DNA of 39,012 bases from a virus, in IMG/VR virus record IMGVR_UViG_3300017989_000218, positions 1 to 39,012 of that record; one strand, given 5' to 3'. A program made the translations under genes and the position numbers. How positions within the stretch are numbered: the first letter of the stretch is position 1; the number at the start of each line of letters is the position of its first letter. This document shows, in pieces, positions 21,001 to 29,888 of the stretch. The notes beneath the pieces were generated by a model that was not told where the DNA came from, made no database searches, and worked only from the letters and a program-made list of their open reading frames with translations.

Positions 21001-21779
21001 TGAGCGAAGAAACTAAAAACGAAATAGTATCAGCAGGAAAAAATCTTGCCCTAAGTAAACCTTTACCAATGGGTGAAGAAGCTGAAAATATAATTAAGTG
21101 GTCATCACTTATGAGTGAAACGAAGTTCTATCAGTCAATGGTTGCAGCAGGAGGGAAAAACGCAATATTGGCTATCTTTTTAACAGCTAGAAGCTTAGAT
21201 ATTGATCCTATGCTTGCAATTAATGGCGGTATCTCATGTATCCAGGGACGCACGATGTTATCGAGTTCTCTAATGAATATGTTAATTAGACGGCAAGGTC
21301 ATAGCATTCAAAAGAAAATCGGTAATTCGGAAATAGTGCATTTGATTGGAAAACGCAGAGATAATGGCGATACAATGGAAAGTATTTTCACAATGAAAAT
21401 GGCTGAAAATGCAGGTCTTACAAAGAACGCTGTTTATGCAAAATTCCCAGAGCGTATGTTATTTAATAGAGCTTTATCCAACTTGGCAAAAGACCTTTTC
21501 CCAGATTGTATTGGAAACAGTCTTTGTGAAGGCGAAATTATCGACATAACCCCAGAAGTAAAAGAAGAAAAAGTAGCTCTATCCAGAGAAGAGATTGAGT
21601 TTATAGAAACTTATAATCTCAACGATTTAGATAGCGAAGCAAGCAAGCTCATAGAAGGAATTTCTAAGAATATGGATAAAAGTAGGCTAGAAGTTATCTC
21701 CATTTGTGCTAAAGACCCTAAAAGATTCAAAGATGGACTTGATAAAATTAAGAATAAAAACGATAATCCGAAAACGTAA
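21000..21779 (+). CDS. recT: RecT-family single-strand annealing protein
   Basis: 259 residues, typical RecT length. Core motifs include AILAIFLTARSLDIDPMLAI, GGISCIQGRTMLSSSLMNM, and the diagnostic AKFPERMLFNRALSNLAKDLFPD (about 143-167) with CEGEI after it. RecT promotes pairing of complementary single strands and works with a partner exonuclease, here probably the 18896 product. Last gene of its operon, followed by a strong terminator. The C-terminal tail is lysine-rich (KIKNKNDNPKT). Confidence 0.85.
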   Translation: MSEETKNEIVSAGKNLALSKPLPMGEEAENIIKWSSLMSETKFYQSMVAAGGKNAILAIFLTARSLDIDPMLAINGGISCIQGRTMLSSSLMNMLIRRQGHSIQKKIGNSEIVHLIGKRRDNGDTMESIFTMKMAENAGLTKNAVYAKFPERMLFNRALSNLAKDLFPDCIGNSLCEGEIIDITPEVKEEKVALSREEIEFIETYNLNDLDSEASKLIEGISKNMDKSRLEVISICAKDPKRFKDGLDKIKNKNDNPKT

Positions 21780-21810
21780 GTTCAACTAACTCTCCCACTA
21801 TGGTTGATTC

Positions 21811-21836
21811 GCCTCCTTCTTGGAGGCTTTTTTTTT
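21811..21836 (+). terminator. Rho-independent terminator after recT
   Basis: GCCTCC (21811-21816), loop TTCTT, GGAGGC (21822-21827), then nine T residues. It ends the recombination operon. Confidence 0.85.
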
Positions 21837-21951
21837 GGTGATTTAATTTTTAAAACAGAGTAAAAATAAATTTAAACATTCTCTTTGGTTATACCTCCGG
21901 AGCTTATCTTTGCGAATCCCCGTAAAGAAATTAAGCACAAGGAGGTTTTTC

Positions 21952-21980
21952 TTGCCTGTAAATCTTCAGCCTGTTATAAC
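21952..21980 (+). promoter_or_regulatory. Sigma70-like promoter for two small early genes
   Basis: TTGCCT (21952-21957), 17-base spacer, TATAAC (21975-21980) inside the palindrome TGTTATAACA (21972-21981). It lies 42 bases before the first gene, a sensible leader length. Confidence 0.65.
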
Positions 21981-22022
21981 ATCCTGTATAAAAACAAAAA
22001 CGTAACTACGGGAGAATTAGTT

Positions 22023-22331
22023 ATGAAACAAAATAAAATACAAGCTAGATTATCATATATACACGTACCACCAAGATGTAGAAAAGCAAGAAGGGATTCT
22101 ATATGGACTTATGGAGATACTAAGGAAGAAGCTAGAAAGCTAGTTGCTGGAAAAGTAAAAAAAATTATAAGCACAAGCAAACAATACCAGTTTGACAAAA
22201 AAGTTACCTACCAACCTGCTACAATAGACGGTACTGTAACTTCTTTTAATATGTTTGCAATAGAAGGCGTGGATGGATGCACTAGCGAATCATTCGAAGA
22301 AGCAATGAACCTTTCAAGAGAGGTTTCATAA
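22023..22331 (+). CDS. Hypothetical early protein
   Basis: 102 residues from the ATG at 22023, chosen because GGGAGAATT precedes it and the promoter lies between this ATG and the longer frame start at 21885. The sequence is basic at the front (YIHVPPRCRKARRDSIWTYG) and otherwise mixed (TKEEARKLVAGKVKKIISTS). No domain recognised. The stop overlaps the next start by one base. Confidence 0.6.
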   Translation: MKQNKIQARLSYIHVPPRCRKARRDSIWTYGDTKEEARKLVAGKVKKIISTSKQYQFDKKVTYQPATIDGTVTSFNMFAIEGVDGCTSESFEEAMNLSREVS

Positions 22332-22699
22332 TGAAAATATCAAAAGTAGTTCCATTTTCAGATGGCCTATACATAGAAGAAGTTAAAAAAGATAAGTTCA
22401 AGGTAATGTACCACGGACACAACTTCACCGTTAGCTTATCAAATAGCAAGCTAAGCTTTAACACACTAAGAAACATAGGGATGAAAAGAAAGTGCCAAAG
22501 AATCGCTACAGAATACAAGAAAATCGATGCTCAAGCTCTGAAAAAATCTCACGGGGTTAGAGATGAAAAATATCTTAACGATAAAGAAAAAAAACAAGCT
22601 CAAACTGTTATGATATTAGCTATGGCAATCATAAATAAAAACTGCAAGAGCTTAGCAAAAACTCTTGTAGAAGAATATTTTAGTGACTTAAAATTATAA
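22331..22699 (+). CDS. Hypothetical early protein
   Basis: 122 residues. The first 45 look beta-rich (VVPFSDGLYIEEVKKDKFKV, YHGHNFTVSLSNS), and the C-terminal half is helical and lysine-rich (KKQAQTVMILAMAIINKN, LAKTLVEEYFSDLKL). No family recognised. Last gene before the terminator at 22737, hence an early two-gene unit with its neighbour. Confidence 0.6.
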   Translation: MKISKVVPFSDGLYIEEVKKDKFKVMYHGHNFTVSLSNSKLSFNTLRNIGMKRKCQRIATEYKKIDAQALKKSHGVRDEKYLNDKEKKQAQTVMILAMAIINKNCKSLAKTLVEEYFSDLKL

Positions 22700-22736
22700 A
22701 AAAGTCTTTAATAAAGTAACTCCTCATATTGTATTT

Positions 22737-22767
22737 GGCGGTCACCACGAAGGCCGTCTTTTTTTTG
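22737..22767 (+). terminator. Rho-independent terminator before the late genes
   Basis: GGCGGTC (22737-22743) pairs with GGCCGTC (22752-22758) with two G-U pairs, followed by eight T residues. Confidence 0.7.
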
Positions 22768-22794
22768 TTCTAAAAAAATCATTCGTCCTATAGA
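22765..22794 (+). promoter_or_regulatory. Candidate late promoter before the terminase genes
   Basis: TTGTTC (22765-22770), 18-base spacer, TATAGA (22789-22794), directly after the terminator. Between it and the gene lie two small inverted repeats, AATCTT-AAC-AAGATT and AGATT-GT-AATCT (about 22805-22827). Confidence 0.4.
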
Positions 22795-22841
22795 TTAAAC
22801 TTGAATCTTAACAAGATTGTAATCTAAGGAAGCTAGTTAAT

Positions 22842-23294
22842 ATGCCATGTGGCTACCCTAAAGAATTAACTTTAAATAAAAAATCAGTCACAACAGCTTT
22901 AAAAAAGAATAAAGGCGTTTACCTACACGCTTGCAAGCTCTTAAATGTAGATAGAAGCACATTATCAAGGTTCGTTAATGAACATCCAGATCTTAAAAAA
23001 CTCGTAATAGAGCTACGTACACAGTTTGAAGAAGATCTTCTTGACGCTTGCGAAGATGTCCTTTCAAAATTAATCAAAAAGATAGATACAGACCCAACAA
23101 ATGCCCTTAAATCGGCTATCTATACCCTAAATAACAAGGGTAAAAGAAGAGGCTACGCTCACCCAGACGCAGATAGAGACCACGATAAAATGACTCCTGC
23201 ACAAGCTAAGGCAGTAGCCAAGTTCATCGAGGAAGAAAGAAAGAAACAGGATAAGAAGTTGAAAGGGGCTACGCTTGCAGAAGATAAAGCTTGA
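22842..23294 (+). CDS. terS: Terminase small subunit
   Basis: 150 residues; AAGGA precedes the ATG. A helix-turn-helix lies at about 19-50 (VTTALKKNKGVYLHACKLL, NVDRSTLSRFVNEHPDLK), typical of small subunits that recognise the packaging site. A helical oligomerisation region follows (EEDLLDACEDVLSKLIKKI), and the C-terminus is lysine-rich (EEERKKQDKKLKG). It overlaps the large subunit gene by 20 bases, the usual arrangement. Confidence 0.8.
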   Translation: MPCGYPKELTLNKKSVTTALKKNKGVYLHACKLLNVDRSTLSRFVNEHPDLKKLVIELRTQFEEDLLDACEDVLSKLIKKIDTDPTNALKSAIYTLNNKGKRRGYAHPDADRDHDKMTPAQAKAVAKFIEEERKKQDKKLKGATLAEDKA

Positions 23295-24795
23295 AGAGGT
23301 AGACTTTACACTCCTTGATGATAAAGAATATCGAATGGATACCTTCTACGGTGTCATTGACAAGGATAAAAATCCCGTTCGATTCGTAATGAACGATGTT
23401 CAAAGGATGGTACACCGTCAACGACATAGACGTAACTTAGTTATTAAGGCTAGGCAACTTGGGATGTCAACTTTCTGGATTTTAGACCTATTCGATGACG
23501 CAATATGGCTTCCAAACACCTCTTGCGGTATTGTCTCTTACTCTAGAGATCATTCTAGCCACATCTTTAAGAAAATCATAGGCTATGCTATTAAGAATCT
23601 TCCCGAGTGGTTAGAGGTCGGAATCGTTAGCCAATCAGCTTCAGAAGTAACCTTTTCAAATAATTCCGTTATACGAGTAGATACAACGCTACGAGGTGGA
23701 GCTTATCAAAATGTGTTAGTGTCCGAGTTTGGTAAAACATGTGCTAGAAATCCCATTAAAGCTGAAGAAGTAGTTACAGGTACATTAGAGACTATCCCGG
23801 AAAGCGGTAAGGTTACTATAGAAAGCACTGGTGAAGGCTCAGGCGGTTTCTTCTATGATATGGTAGCTGCTGCTGATGCCAGAGGTAATGACAACCTTAC
23901 AAATCTAGACTACAAGCTCTTCTTCTTCCCTTGGTATCAAGAACGCAAGTATAGAATAGAGCAAGATGTGGATTGTACCGTAGACCACACTGACTATTTT
24001 GCTAGGATGGAGAAGGAAACAGGTTTAGCTTTAACTAAGCAGCAAAAGAACTGGTACGTTACGAAAGAAAAGATGCTTGGGGAGAAGATGCCTCAAGAAT
24101 ATCCGACCACAATAAAGGAATGCTTCTTCTCTAACTCAGAAGCTTTCTACTTTGCTGGAGCAATCAAGAAAGCTAGTGATGAAAACCGATTCATTTACAC
24201 AAACCCATACGACCCACTAGAACCGCTTTATTGCGACATGGATATAGGCGTCAATGATCTAACGGTTATGGCTTTCTTTCAGGTCATACATGGTGAAATT
24301 AGAGTTATTGACTACTACGAAGACAACAATAAAGGTGTTGACTTCTACGCTAACTTTCTTCTTAAGGACAAGAATTATCACTACAACACAATTTTCTTGC
24401 CACATGATGCCGTTGAAAGAAACAACCTTGACGTAACGAAAGATTATGCAAGCGAATTTCGAAAGCTTTTTGCCGGAACAGGAACTAAGTTTATCGTTAT
24501 GAAGAAGTTAAGCTTCGACACTTCAATAGCAAACGCCCGTTCTGCAATAGGTCGAATGGTGTTCAATATGTCTAGGGTTAAAAAGTTTGTAGACCATTGC
24601 ACAAAGCATAGAAAGAAGTGGAGCGAACAACTTGGCAGGTATCTTGATTGTGAACTCCACGATATTAACTCCCACTACGGAGCTTGCATGAGGTATATGG
24701 CACAAGCTGTAGGGCTTATAGAAAGGGGCGTTCATCAAGGTCAAGCATACGAAAAGCACAAAGAAGCTGTAGAGGCTAGAAAGTACATAGTTTAA
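23275..24795 (+). CDS. terL: Terminase large subunit
   Basis: 506 residues, assumed TTG start at 23275 with AGGGG upstream; an ATG at 23338 is the alternative. ATPase motifs: KARQLGMST (deviant Walker A, about 56-64), VLVSEFGKT (Walker B region, about 147-155) and IESTGEGSGG (coupling motif, about 183). The C-terminal RuvC-like nuclease has CDMDIGVND (about 320), FLPHDAVERN (about 375) and later acidic residues (DCELHDINSHY). It pumps DNA into the prohead and cuts concatemers. It follows the small subunit and precedes the portal. Confidence 0.9.
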   Translation: MQKIKLEEVDFTLLDDKEYRMDTFYGVIDKDKNPVRFVMNDVQRMVHRQRHRRNLVIKARQLGMSTFWILDLFDDAIWLPNTSCGIVSYSRDHSSHIFKKIIGYAIKNLPEWLEVGIVSQSASEVTFSNNSVIRVDTTLRGGAYQNVLVSEFGKTCARNPIKAEEVVTGTLETIPESGKVTIESTGEGSGGFFYDMVAAADARGNDNLTNLDYKLFFFPWYQERKYRIEQDVDCTVDHTDYFARMEKETGLALTKQQKNWYVTKEKMLGEKMPQEYPTTIKECFFSNSEAFYFAGAIKKASDENRFIYTNPYDPLEPLYCDMDIGVNDLTVMAFFQVIHGEIRVIDYYEDNNKGVDFYANFLLKDKNYHYNTIFLPHDAVERNNLDVTKDYASEFRKLFAGTGTKFIVMKKLSFDTSIANARSAIGRMVFNMSRVKKFVDHCTKHRKKWSEQLGRYLDCELHDINSHYGACMRYMAQAVGLIERGVHQGQAYEKHKEAVEARKYIV

Positions 24796-24861
24796 AAAAA
24801 AGTTTGCTTTATAGAAATTAATTTGCTTAGATTAGGTAAAGAAAAAACTTAAAGGTTTTAA

Positions 24862-27009
24862 ATGTATACTGAAAGTGATTTAAAGTCTGAATATTTAGAA
24901 AATGGAAGGTTTGCCAAGGAATTTTGGTCTTCTTTTAAACGAGACGCTCAAGTTTATACACTAGCAGCAGCCGGATACACTTGGAGCGAAGCAGAGCGTA
25001 AGGCTTTAGCTGTGGATGGACGTGAACCAATAGAATTTAATATAATGCGGCGACCCCTTGAGTTTTTTTCTGGATACTTAAGAGACAATGTTAATCAGGT
25101 TGTCTACTCACCAGTGGAGGGGAGCGACCAAAAGACAGCCGATCAGTTTACAAAGCTTTCTTACTATGTATGGGATAAGGGAAAGGGGTATCCTCGATTT
25201 CTTTCAGCGTGTGACGAGTCTATTAAAAGCGGTATGTCGCTTTGCGGAATTCAGATGGACTACTCTAAAGACTTCGTTAATGGTGATGTAGCTTTCTTCA
25301 AAAGAACATATAACAGCTTTCTACTCGATCCAACCTTTGAGGAAACTGATTTATCAGACTGTGGTTTTGGTATCACTACCGACTTTATGAATAAGGATAT
25401 ACTTCCTTCTTTACTACCCTACATATCAAAAAAAGACTTGGAAGAGTTAGCATTTTCCTACAAAGACGAACTCTTTCCAGAATATCACCCACAGATAAGT
25501 AGCTTTAACAGAAATCGAACACAAGTTGTATACAATCAATACTATCGTAGAACAACGAGGAAAAGGAAGTTTTTAGTAGATATAGACAGTGGGTTTTACT
25601 CCGATATTACGGATAAGGAAAGCAAAGAGATTAGGACGCTAAAAAATGGAATTGCTCGCTTCAATGACATAAGAAAAAACCCTGACTTATATAACTTTGA
25701 TTTAGAGGATATCCCAAACGTTGAGATAAGAGACGTAGAAAGACCTTATGTAGAACTTACCGTATTCTTAAACGGAATTCCAGTTTACACAGGTGACGAT
25801 AAAACTGGCGTTACAGAAATGTATCCTTTTGCTCCGCTAATCTGCTACATAGAGCCGTCAATCTGGATGTCCACCAAGAGAATACAAGGGCTTGCCTCAT
25901 GCAATTACTCGCTTCAGCGGCAGTTTAACAAGCGTCACATGAAGATTCAGGACATGATGGATTCTGATATCTCTACAGGATATGCTTACTTAATAGGTGC
26001 TGTCAAAGACCCTAACGACTTACTTCAAACAGGACAAAATAAACTAGTTGGTATAGACCCTGATAATGCACCGGAAGGCTTAAATTCGATTAGAGAACTG
26101 AAAGGCGGTGGTGCTAACCCGGCCTTAATAGAATACCAGAATGTTCTAGATCAACTTTCTCTTACGCTTTCCAATGTGAATGAATCTGTGCTTGGAACTG
26201 ACGACAAGGGGAATACTCAAGTATCTGGCCGACTAGCTCAAGTCCGTATAGCTCAGGGGCTTAAGGGTAACAGAAAGATCTTCGACAACATCGAGGAATC
26301 ACAGCAAGTTATAGGATCTATAGTGCTAAAAGCAATTCAAGAAAACTACCCTAAAGCAAAAGTCAAACGGATTCTAGGCGAACCACCAACGGCACAATTC
26401 GATAACAGAACTTTCGAAGTCTATGATGCCGTAATAAAAGAAGGTGTCCGTTCTAAATCACAAAAAGATGCGTACTATTATGAGCTTGTTGATCTTAAAC
26501 GTAGCGAAGTTGTTAACGTCCCAGAAAGTGCTATCATTGATGCTCTTGATATGTCTGGGGCTAGTGACCTTAAAGAACATATTGAAAGACAGGAACAGCA
26601 GCAGCAAGAACAGCAACAGAAGATAGACGAACAAGAGAGAGTTGCTTTAGAGCTTGCTAACAGTCAGGCTGAGGCTAATCTTGCTATGAGTGCAGAAAGA
26701 AGAGCTAGAGTTGTAAGTGACTTAGCTTTAAGCACGGAAAGGATCTCAGAGTCAGAAGAAAATAGGGCTCAAGCAGCTTTAGCAAAAGCTAAAACAATTA
26801 CTGAGATTGAAGCAATGAATGAAGACCGGATAATGAAAGTACTTCAGTTTGTTGAAATGCTAGAATCACAAGAGGTAGGAGATAGAGAAGCTATTGGACA
26901 AAAAGTTATGTCTCAAGCTAAAGACATAGAGACCTCGAAGCTTTCAACGCCTTCTCAATCTCCAAAACAGCAGACTTCCGGCGTCGGTTCTTTGGGAGGT
27001 GTTTTGTGA
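24862..27009 (+). CDS. Portal protein (P22-like)
   Basis: 715 residues, close to the P22 portal length. Portal features include RRPLEFFSGYLRDN, QTADQ-like crown contacts, the stem region around PFAPLICYIEPSIWMS and QRQFNKRHMKIQDMMDSD, and TQVSGRLAQVRIAQG. The C-terminus is a Gln-rich coiled coil (EQQQQEQQQKIDEQER, about 578-593), like the P22 barrel. It forms the dodecameric ring through which DNA passes. Its last 92 bases are overlapped on the other strand by an HNH endonuclease gene. Confidence 0.88.
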   Translation: MYTESDLKSEYLENGRFAKEFWSSFKRDAQVYTLAAAGYTWSEAERKALAVDGREPIEFNIMRRPLEFFSGYLRDNVNQVVYSPVEGSDQKTADQFTKLSYYVWDKGKGYPRFLSACDESIKSGMSLCGIQMDYSKDFVNGDVAFFKRTYNSFLLDPTFEETDLSDCGFGITTDFMNKDILPSLLPYISKKDLEELAFSYKDELFPEYHPQISSFNRNRTQVVYNQYYRRTTRKRKFLVDIDSGFYSDITDKESKEIRTLKNGIARFNDIRKNPDLYNFDLEDIPNVEIRDVERPYVELTVFLNGIPVYTGDDKTGVTEMYPFAPLICYIEPSIWMSTKRIQGLASCNYSLQRQFNKRHMKIQDMMDSDISTGYAYLIGAVKDPNDLLQTGQNKLVGIDPDNAPEGLNSIRELKGGGANPALIEYQNVLDQLSLTLSNVNESVLGTDDKGNTQVSGRLAQVRIAQGLKGNRKIFDNIEESQQVIGSIVLKAIQENYPKAKVKRILGEPPTAQFDNRTFEVYDAVIKEGVRSKSQKDAYYYELVDLKRSEVVNVPESAIIDALDMSGASDLKEHIERQEQQQQEQQQKIDEQERVALELANSQAEANLAMSAERRARVVSDLALSTERISESEENRAQAALAKAKTITEIEAMNEDRIMKVLQFVEMLESQEVGDREAIGQKVMSQAKDIETSKLSTPSQSPKQQTSGVGSLGGVL

Positions 27010-27538
27010 GTTTAACAAATTCAAGGCTTTGCATAAGGTTTAAATTATGTTTTGTGGAGGATTTATGAACTCTTATATGACACCCTCTACACAAAGCAAT
27101 CAAATTTTCAATTTCGTTGATTTCTCGATTCCCATTGATGTGATGAATGTCAATAGTTTTTTTGCAATCACCACAAATAGAACACTTTTTTTCAAAGTTA
27201 TTAAGGGCTTTAGTGCGATATTTGCGTTTTATTGGTCTGTTGTAAAGACAATCCTTACTGCAATAAGAACGCTTCCTATAACTGTTATAAGTTGCAAGCT
27301 TTTTCTTGCATGTCTTACACGTATAAACGGTTTTTTTAGCTTTAACATTTGCAAAATAGCATTCAAGAGAACAAAAAAATTTCCTATCAACTGTGATTTT
27401 AAATTCTTTATTACATTGTTTGCATTTTTTGAATCTTTCAGGATTTGCATATCTTCTAGCGCAACCGTTGGAACAAAACCTTATTTTTTGCAGTCTAGCC
27501 CAAAATTGTTCTTTACAATGTTCACATATTTTCTTCAT
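26918..27538 (-). CDS. HNH endonuclease with three zinc-finger repeats, antisense in the late operon
   Basis: 206 residues; AAAAGG lies upstream of the ATG at 27538. Three tandem C-x2-C...C-x3-C units open the protein (CEHCKEQF...FCSNGC, CKQCNKEF...FCSLEC, CKTCKKKL...YCSKDC). The HNH core is CSICGDCKKTIDIHHING...CRGCHIRVH (about 116-156). A basic tail (KNRRRKSAVLEI) ends inside the portal gene. It is a free-standing homing-type nuclease, inserted in opposite orientation between portal and head genes; no promoter was identified. Confidence 0.85.
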   Translation of the reverse strand: MKKICEHCKEQFWARLQKIRFCSNGCARRYANPERFKKCKQCNKEFKITVDRKFFCSLECYFANVKAKKTVYTCKTCKKKLATYNSYRKRSYCSKDCLYNRPIKRKYRTKALNNFEKKCSICGDCKKTIDIHHINGNREINEIENLIALCRGCHIRVHKSSTKHNLNLMQSLEFVKLTKHLPKNRRRKSAVLEIEKALKASRSLCL

Positions 27539-27602
27539 AGATTACCTTTTAGTAGCTATGAATACCTTAACAAGAATAGCAATATCCAACAAGGAGGATA
27601 TT

Positions 27603-27791
27603 ATGCCTAGTATGAAAAAGGCTTCTAGTTCCCCTAGTGGCCTCTTTTCTAGTAAAGGGAATCCAATGCCAAAAGCACGACAAGTGCCTAGAGGTTGCGG
27701 AAGCTCTGGAAACAAAGATGCTGCAAAAGCAAATAAGCTATTACATAAAGCTTATGCTGAGAAAGAATCACTTCGCGGAAAAATGGGATAG
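27603..27791 (+). CDS. Small basic protein between portal and scaffold
   Basis: 62 residues; a perfect AAGGAGG lies six bases before the ATG. Ser/Gly/Lys-rich and likely disordered (KKASSSPSGLFSSKGNPMPK), then a helix (DAAKANKLLHKAYAEKESLR). Small proteins of this type occur in this place in related phages; role unknown. The frame is open upstream, but that part is antisense to the HNH gene and is rejected. Confidence 0.65.
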   Translation: MPSMKKASSSPSGLFSSKGNPMPKARQVPRGCGSSGNKDAAKANKLLHKAYAEKESLRGKMG

Positions 27792-27796
27792 TTTTT

Positions 27797-28192
27797 ATGA
27801 GTAGTATGTCTAGATGCCCCGAAACAGGTTTGATCCTACCATCTAAGTTTATCGATGAAAAAACATCGTTAAAAAATTCTATAGACGAAGTAGTGGAGCA
27901 AGCCATTAATGATTTAGGGTATTTTAGAGAAAACTACTTCCTAACTATACATGCGAAGTTTGATAAACTAAATCCGGATGTTTTTAAAATAGGTCAACCA
28001 AAAGCCACAACGAAATTGCCTCAGTTTATGAGTAACACCTTTGTATTTTGGGTGTCTCCCCAAAGGGGAATATGTGAGTTGTTATGGATGGTAGCACCTA
28101 AGAAACCCGGACAAAAAAACTTGAAGGTAGAATTTAATGAGAAAGGCGTAGCCTATCTTCAAGCAAAAGGAGCTATGCCTAAACCGTCGTAG
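27797..28192 (+). CDS. Hypothetical late protein
   Basis: 131 residues, five bases after the previous stop, with no strong binding site (coupled translation likely). Central hydrophobic, aromatic segment NTFVFWVSPQRGICELLWMV (about 78-97) inside a mixed alpha/beta chain, ending KVEFNEKGVAYLQAKGA. Could be a head-associated protein as it precedes the scaffold. No family name. Confidence 0.6.
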   Translation: MSSMSRCPETGLILPSKFIDEKTSLKNSIDEVVEQAINDLGYFRENYFLTIHAKFDKLNPDVFKIGQPKATTKLPQFMSNTFVFWVSPQRGICELLWMVAPKKPGQKNLKVEFNEKGVAYLQAKGAMPKPS

Positions 28193-28249
28193 CAGGTTTA
28201 ACCGCTCGATTCGCAAACGTGCAGCGCAAAGCACGAAGGAGACTATGTA

Positions 28250-28915
28250 ATGCCTGATGAAGTCATAGATCATCAAGAACCTGTGGAGCAGGAAGCACCA
28301 CAAATGACACCTGATGAGCTTGTTAATGATATGCAACAAGCCGTTGAAGGTGAGCAAGAGCAACAAGAGCCAGAAGAAAAAATGGTTCCGCTGTCAGCTC
28401 TACAAAAGGAAAGAAAAAAACGTCAAGAAGCAGAGCTTCACGCTGAATGGCAACTGCAAGAACGGCAACGTCTAGCACAAGCCAGTCAACAACAAGCTCC
28501 TGAAGAAGACGATGATTCTCTATACGAATCGGCTACTAGGGCAGACCTTAATAAAACAAAGAAGGAAACGCTCGATGAAGCAGTCCGAGAAGTTAGGGAA
28601 CAACTTTGGGTTGAGAACAACCCAGAGCGAATGGAATTTGTAAATGAAAATTTAAGTAATTTTTTAAAACAAAGACCAGGATACGCAAGAGTTTTAGAGG
28701 TTTCACCCAATCGTTACAAAGAGGCATATGAACTTATGGAAGCATTTCAACCAAGGCAACAAAAAGCACCAGTGAAGCCAGAACCTAGAAAGAACGCCCC
28801 AAACGCTCCTACTAGCGTTCCAAAATCCACGGCTTTAAATGCCACAGTTGACGTGATGAAAATGAGTGATGCCGAATTTAGGGAGTGGAGGGCTTCGAAA
28901 GCAAAAAGGCGTTAA
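28250..28915 (+). CDS. Scaffolding protein
   Basis: 221 residues with AAGGAG upstream. Very Gln/Glu-rich and helical (DELVNDMQQAVEGEQEQQE, QKERKKRQEAELHAEWQLQE), with a Pro/Lys-rich segment and a basic C-terminal end (EFREWRASKAKRR) that could bind the coat protein, as in P22 scaffolds. It lies directly before the major capsid gene, the usual place. Assignment rests on composition and position. Confidence 0.75.
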   Translation: MPDEVIDHQEPVEQEAPQMTPDELVNDMQQAVEGEQEQQEPEEKMVPLSALQKERKKRQEAELHAEWQLQERQRLAQASQQQAPEEDDDSLYESATRADLNKTKKETLDEAVREVREQLWVENNPERMEFVNENLSNFLKQRPGYARVLEVSPNRYKEAYELMEAFQPRQQKAPVKPEPRKNAPNAPTSVPKSTALNATVDVMKMSDAEFREWRASKAKRR

Positions 28916-28937
28916 TCCTAGTCGATAGGATGGTTTT

Positions 28938-29870
28938 ATGACAGTTACAACAACCAGTAATTACGGCTCTATGTCCGACTCTTGGGCTCATAGAGCTTTA
29001 TTACAGAGGGCAAAGCCTCGTAACATTCACGGGATACTTGCAAAAGATTTTTATCTCCCTAGCAAGGATACAGATACAATGGCGTTAAGAAGGCAAGAAA
29101 ATTTAAATTCTGATCCTGTTGTATTAAGTGAAAGTGCAGACCCAGCACCAGAAAGAATTGAAAAATTTGATGTGCAAATCAAAATTCAAGAATTTGGTAA
29201 GGTCGTTTTACTTTCAAGAAAAGTTCTTCTAGTCGTAGAAGACGACACAGCAAACGAGACAGCCGATAACTTAGCACAGTGCATGCACACTATGCTAGAC
29301 AAGGTGTGTCGTGATGTGATGGATTCCGGAGTAGCAGAAATCTCATGCCTAAACGGTGTGAACGGTAATGCTATTACCGAACTAAGCACGCCAGACGTTG
29401 AACGTGCTATCGCTTATCTAGATGAAAATGACACAGAAAAAATGACACCAACCATTGAAGGAACAAGCCGTTTTGGCACTGCTCCTGTTGATGCTGCTTT
29501 CTGGGTATTGTCACACGTTAAAATAAAGCCAGATATCAGAGCTTTAGATGCTTACATTTCTACTGCTCAGTATGGCTCTCAAGATGCTGTTCTTGAAGCT
29601 GAGTTCGGTGCTACAGATGAAGCTAGATGGCTAACATCTACACTTACACAAGTTTCTTCTGATTCCCCTCCACAATATAGCAATATGTTCGTAGGCTCTG
29701 GAGCTGTCGGAAAAGTCGCTATTGACGAAGTTTCTACTGAGGTGATTCTAAAACCTTTAGGTTTCAACGATTATCTAAATAGATTCCAATCTATGGGATT
29801 CACAGCGTACTTCAACGCTGGTATCCTTGATGATGCTCACATCGTAAACTTGCTTTCTACAAAAGCTTAA
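28938..29870 (+). CDS. Major capsid protein (N4-gp56 family)
   Basis: 310 residues, as usual for this HK97-fold family. Motifs include SWAHRALLQRAKP, a Glu/Asp loop, IKIQEFGKVVLLSRKVL, DNLAQCMHTMLDKVCRD, PVDAAFWVLSHVKIKPDI and GFNDYLNRFQSMGFTAYFNA at the end, matching the layout of N4-gp56 coat proteins. It assembles the icosahedral shell. Expect high expression; AGGATGG precedes the ATG. No signs of degeneration. Confidence 0.88.
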   Translation: MTVTTTSNYGSMSDSWAHRALLQRAKPRNIHGILAKDFYLPSKDTDTMALRRQENLNSDPVVLSESADPAPERIEKFDVQIKIQEFGKVVLLSRKVLLVVEDDTANETADNLAQCMHTMLDKVCRDVMDSGVAEISCLNGVNGNAITELSTPDVERAIAYLDENDTEKMTPTIEGTSRFGTAPVDAAFWVLSHVKIKPDIRALDAYISTAQYGSQDAVLEAEFGATDEARWLTSTLTQVSSDSPPQYSNMFVGSGAVGKVAIDEVSTEVILKPLGFNDYLNRFQSMGFTAYFNAGILDDAHIVNLLSTKA

Positions 29871-29888
29871 TAAGAAGGAGGTTTTAAG

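Noticed and set aside
21951-22004. TTG-started 17-residue peptide after AAGGAGG at 21940-21946
   Set aside because: The Shine-Dalgarno match is striking, but the peptide overlaps the promoter -35 and -10 and has no feature; the match may be fortuitous.
24796-24861. Possible promoter (TTGCTT ... TAGATT) between terminase and portal
   Set aside because: Spacing and -10 match are poor; read-through from the terminase genes explains expression.
27047-27610. 187-residue plus-strand frame over the antisense HNH gene
   Set aside because: It is the complement of an HNH gene with clear Cys and His motifs; Phe-rich and without a binding site.
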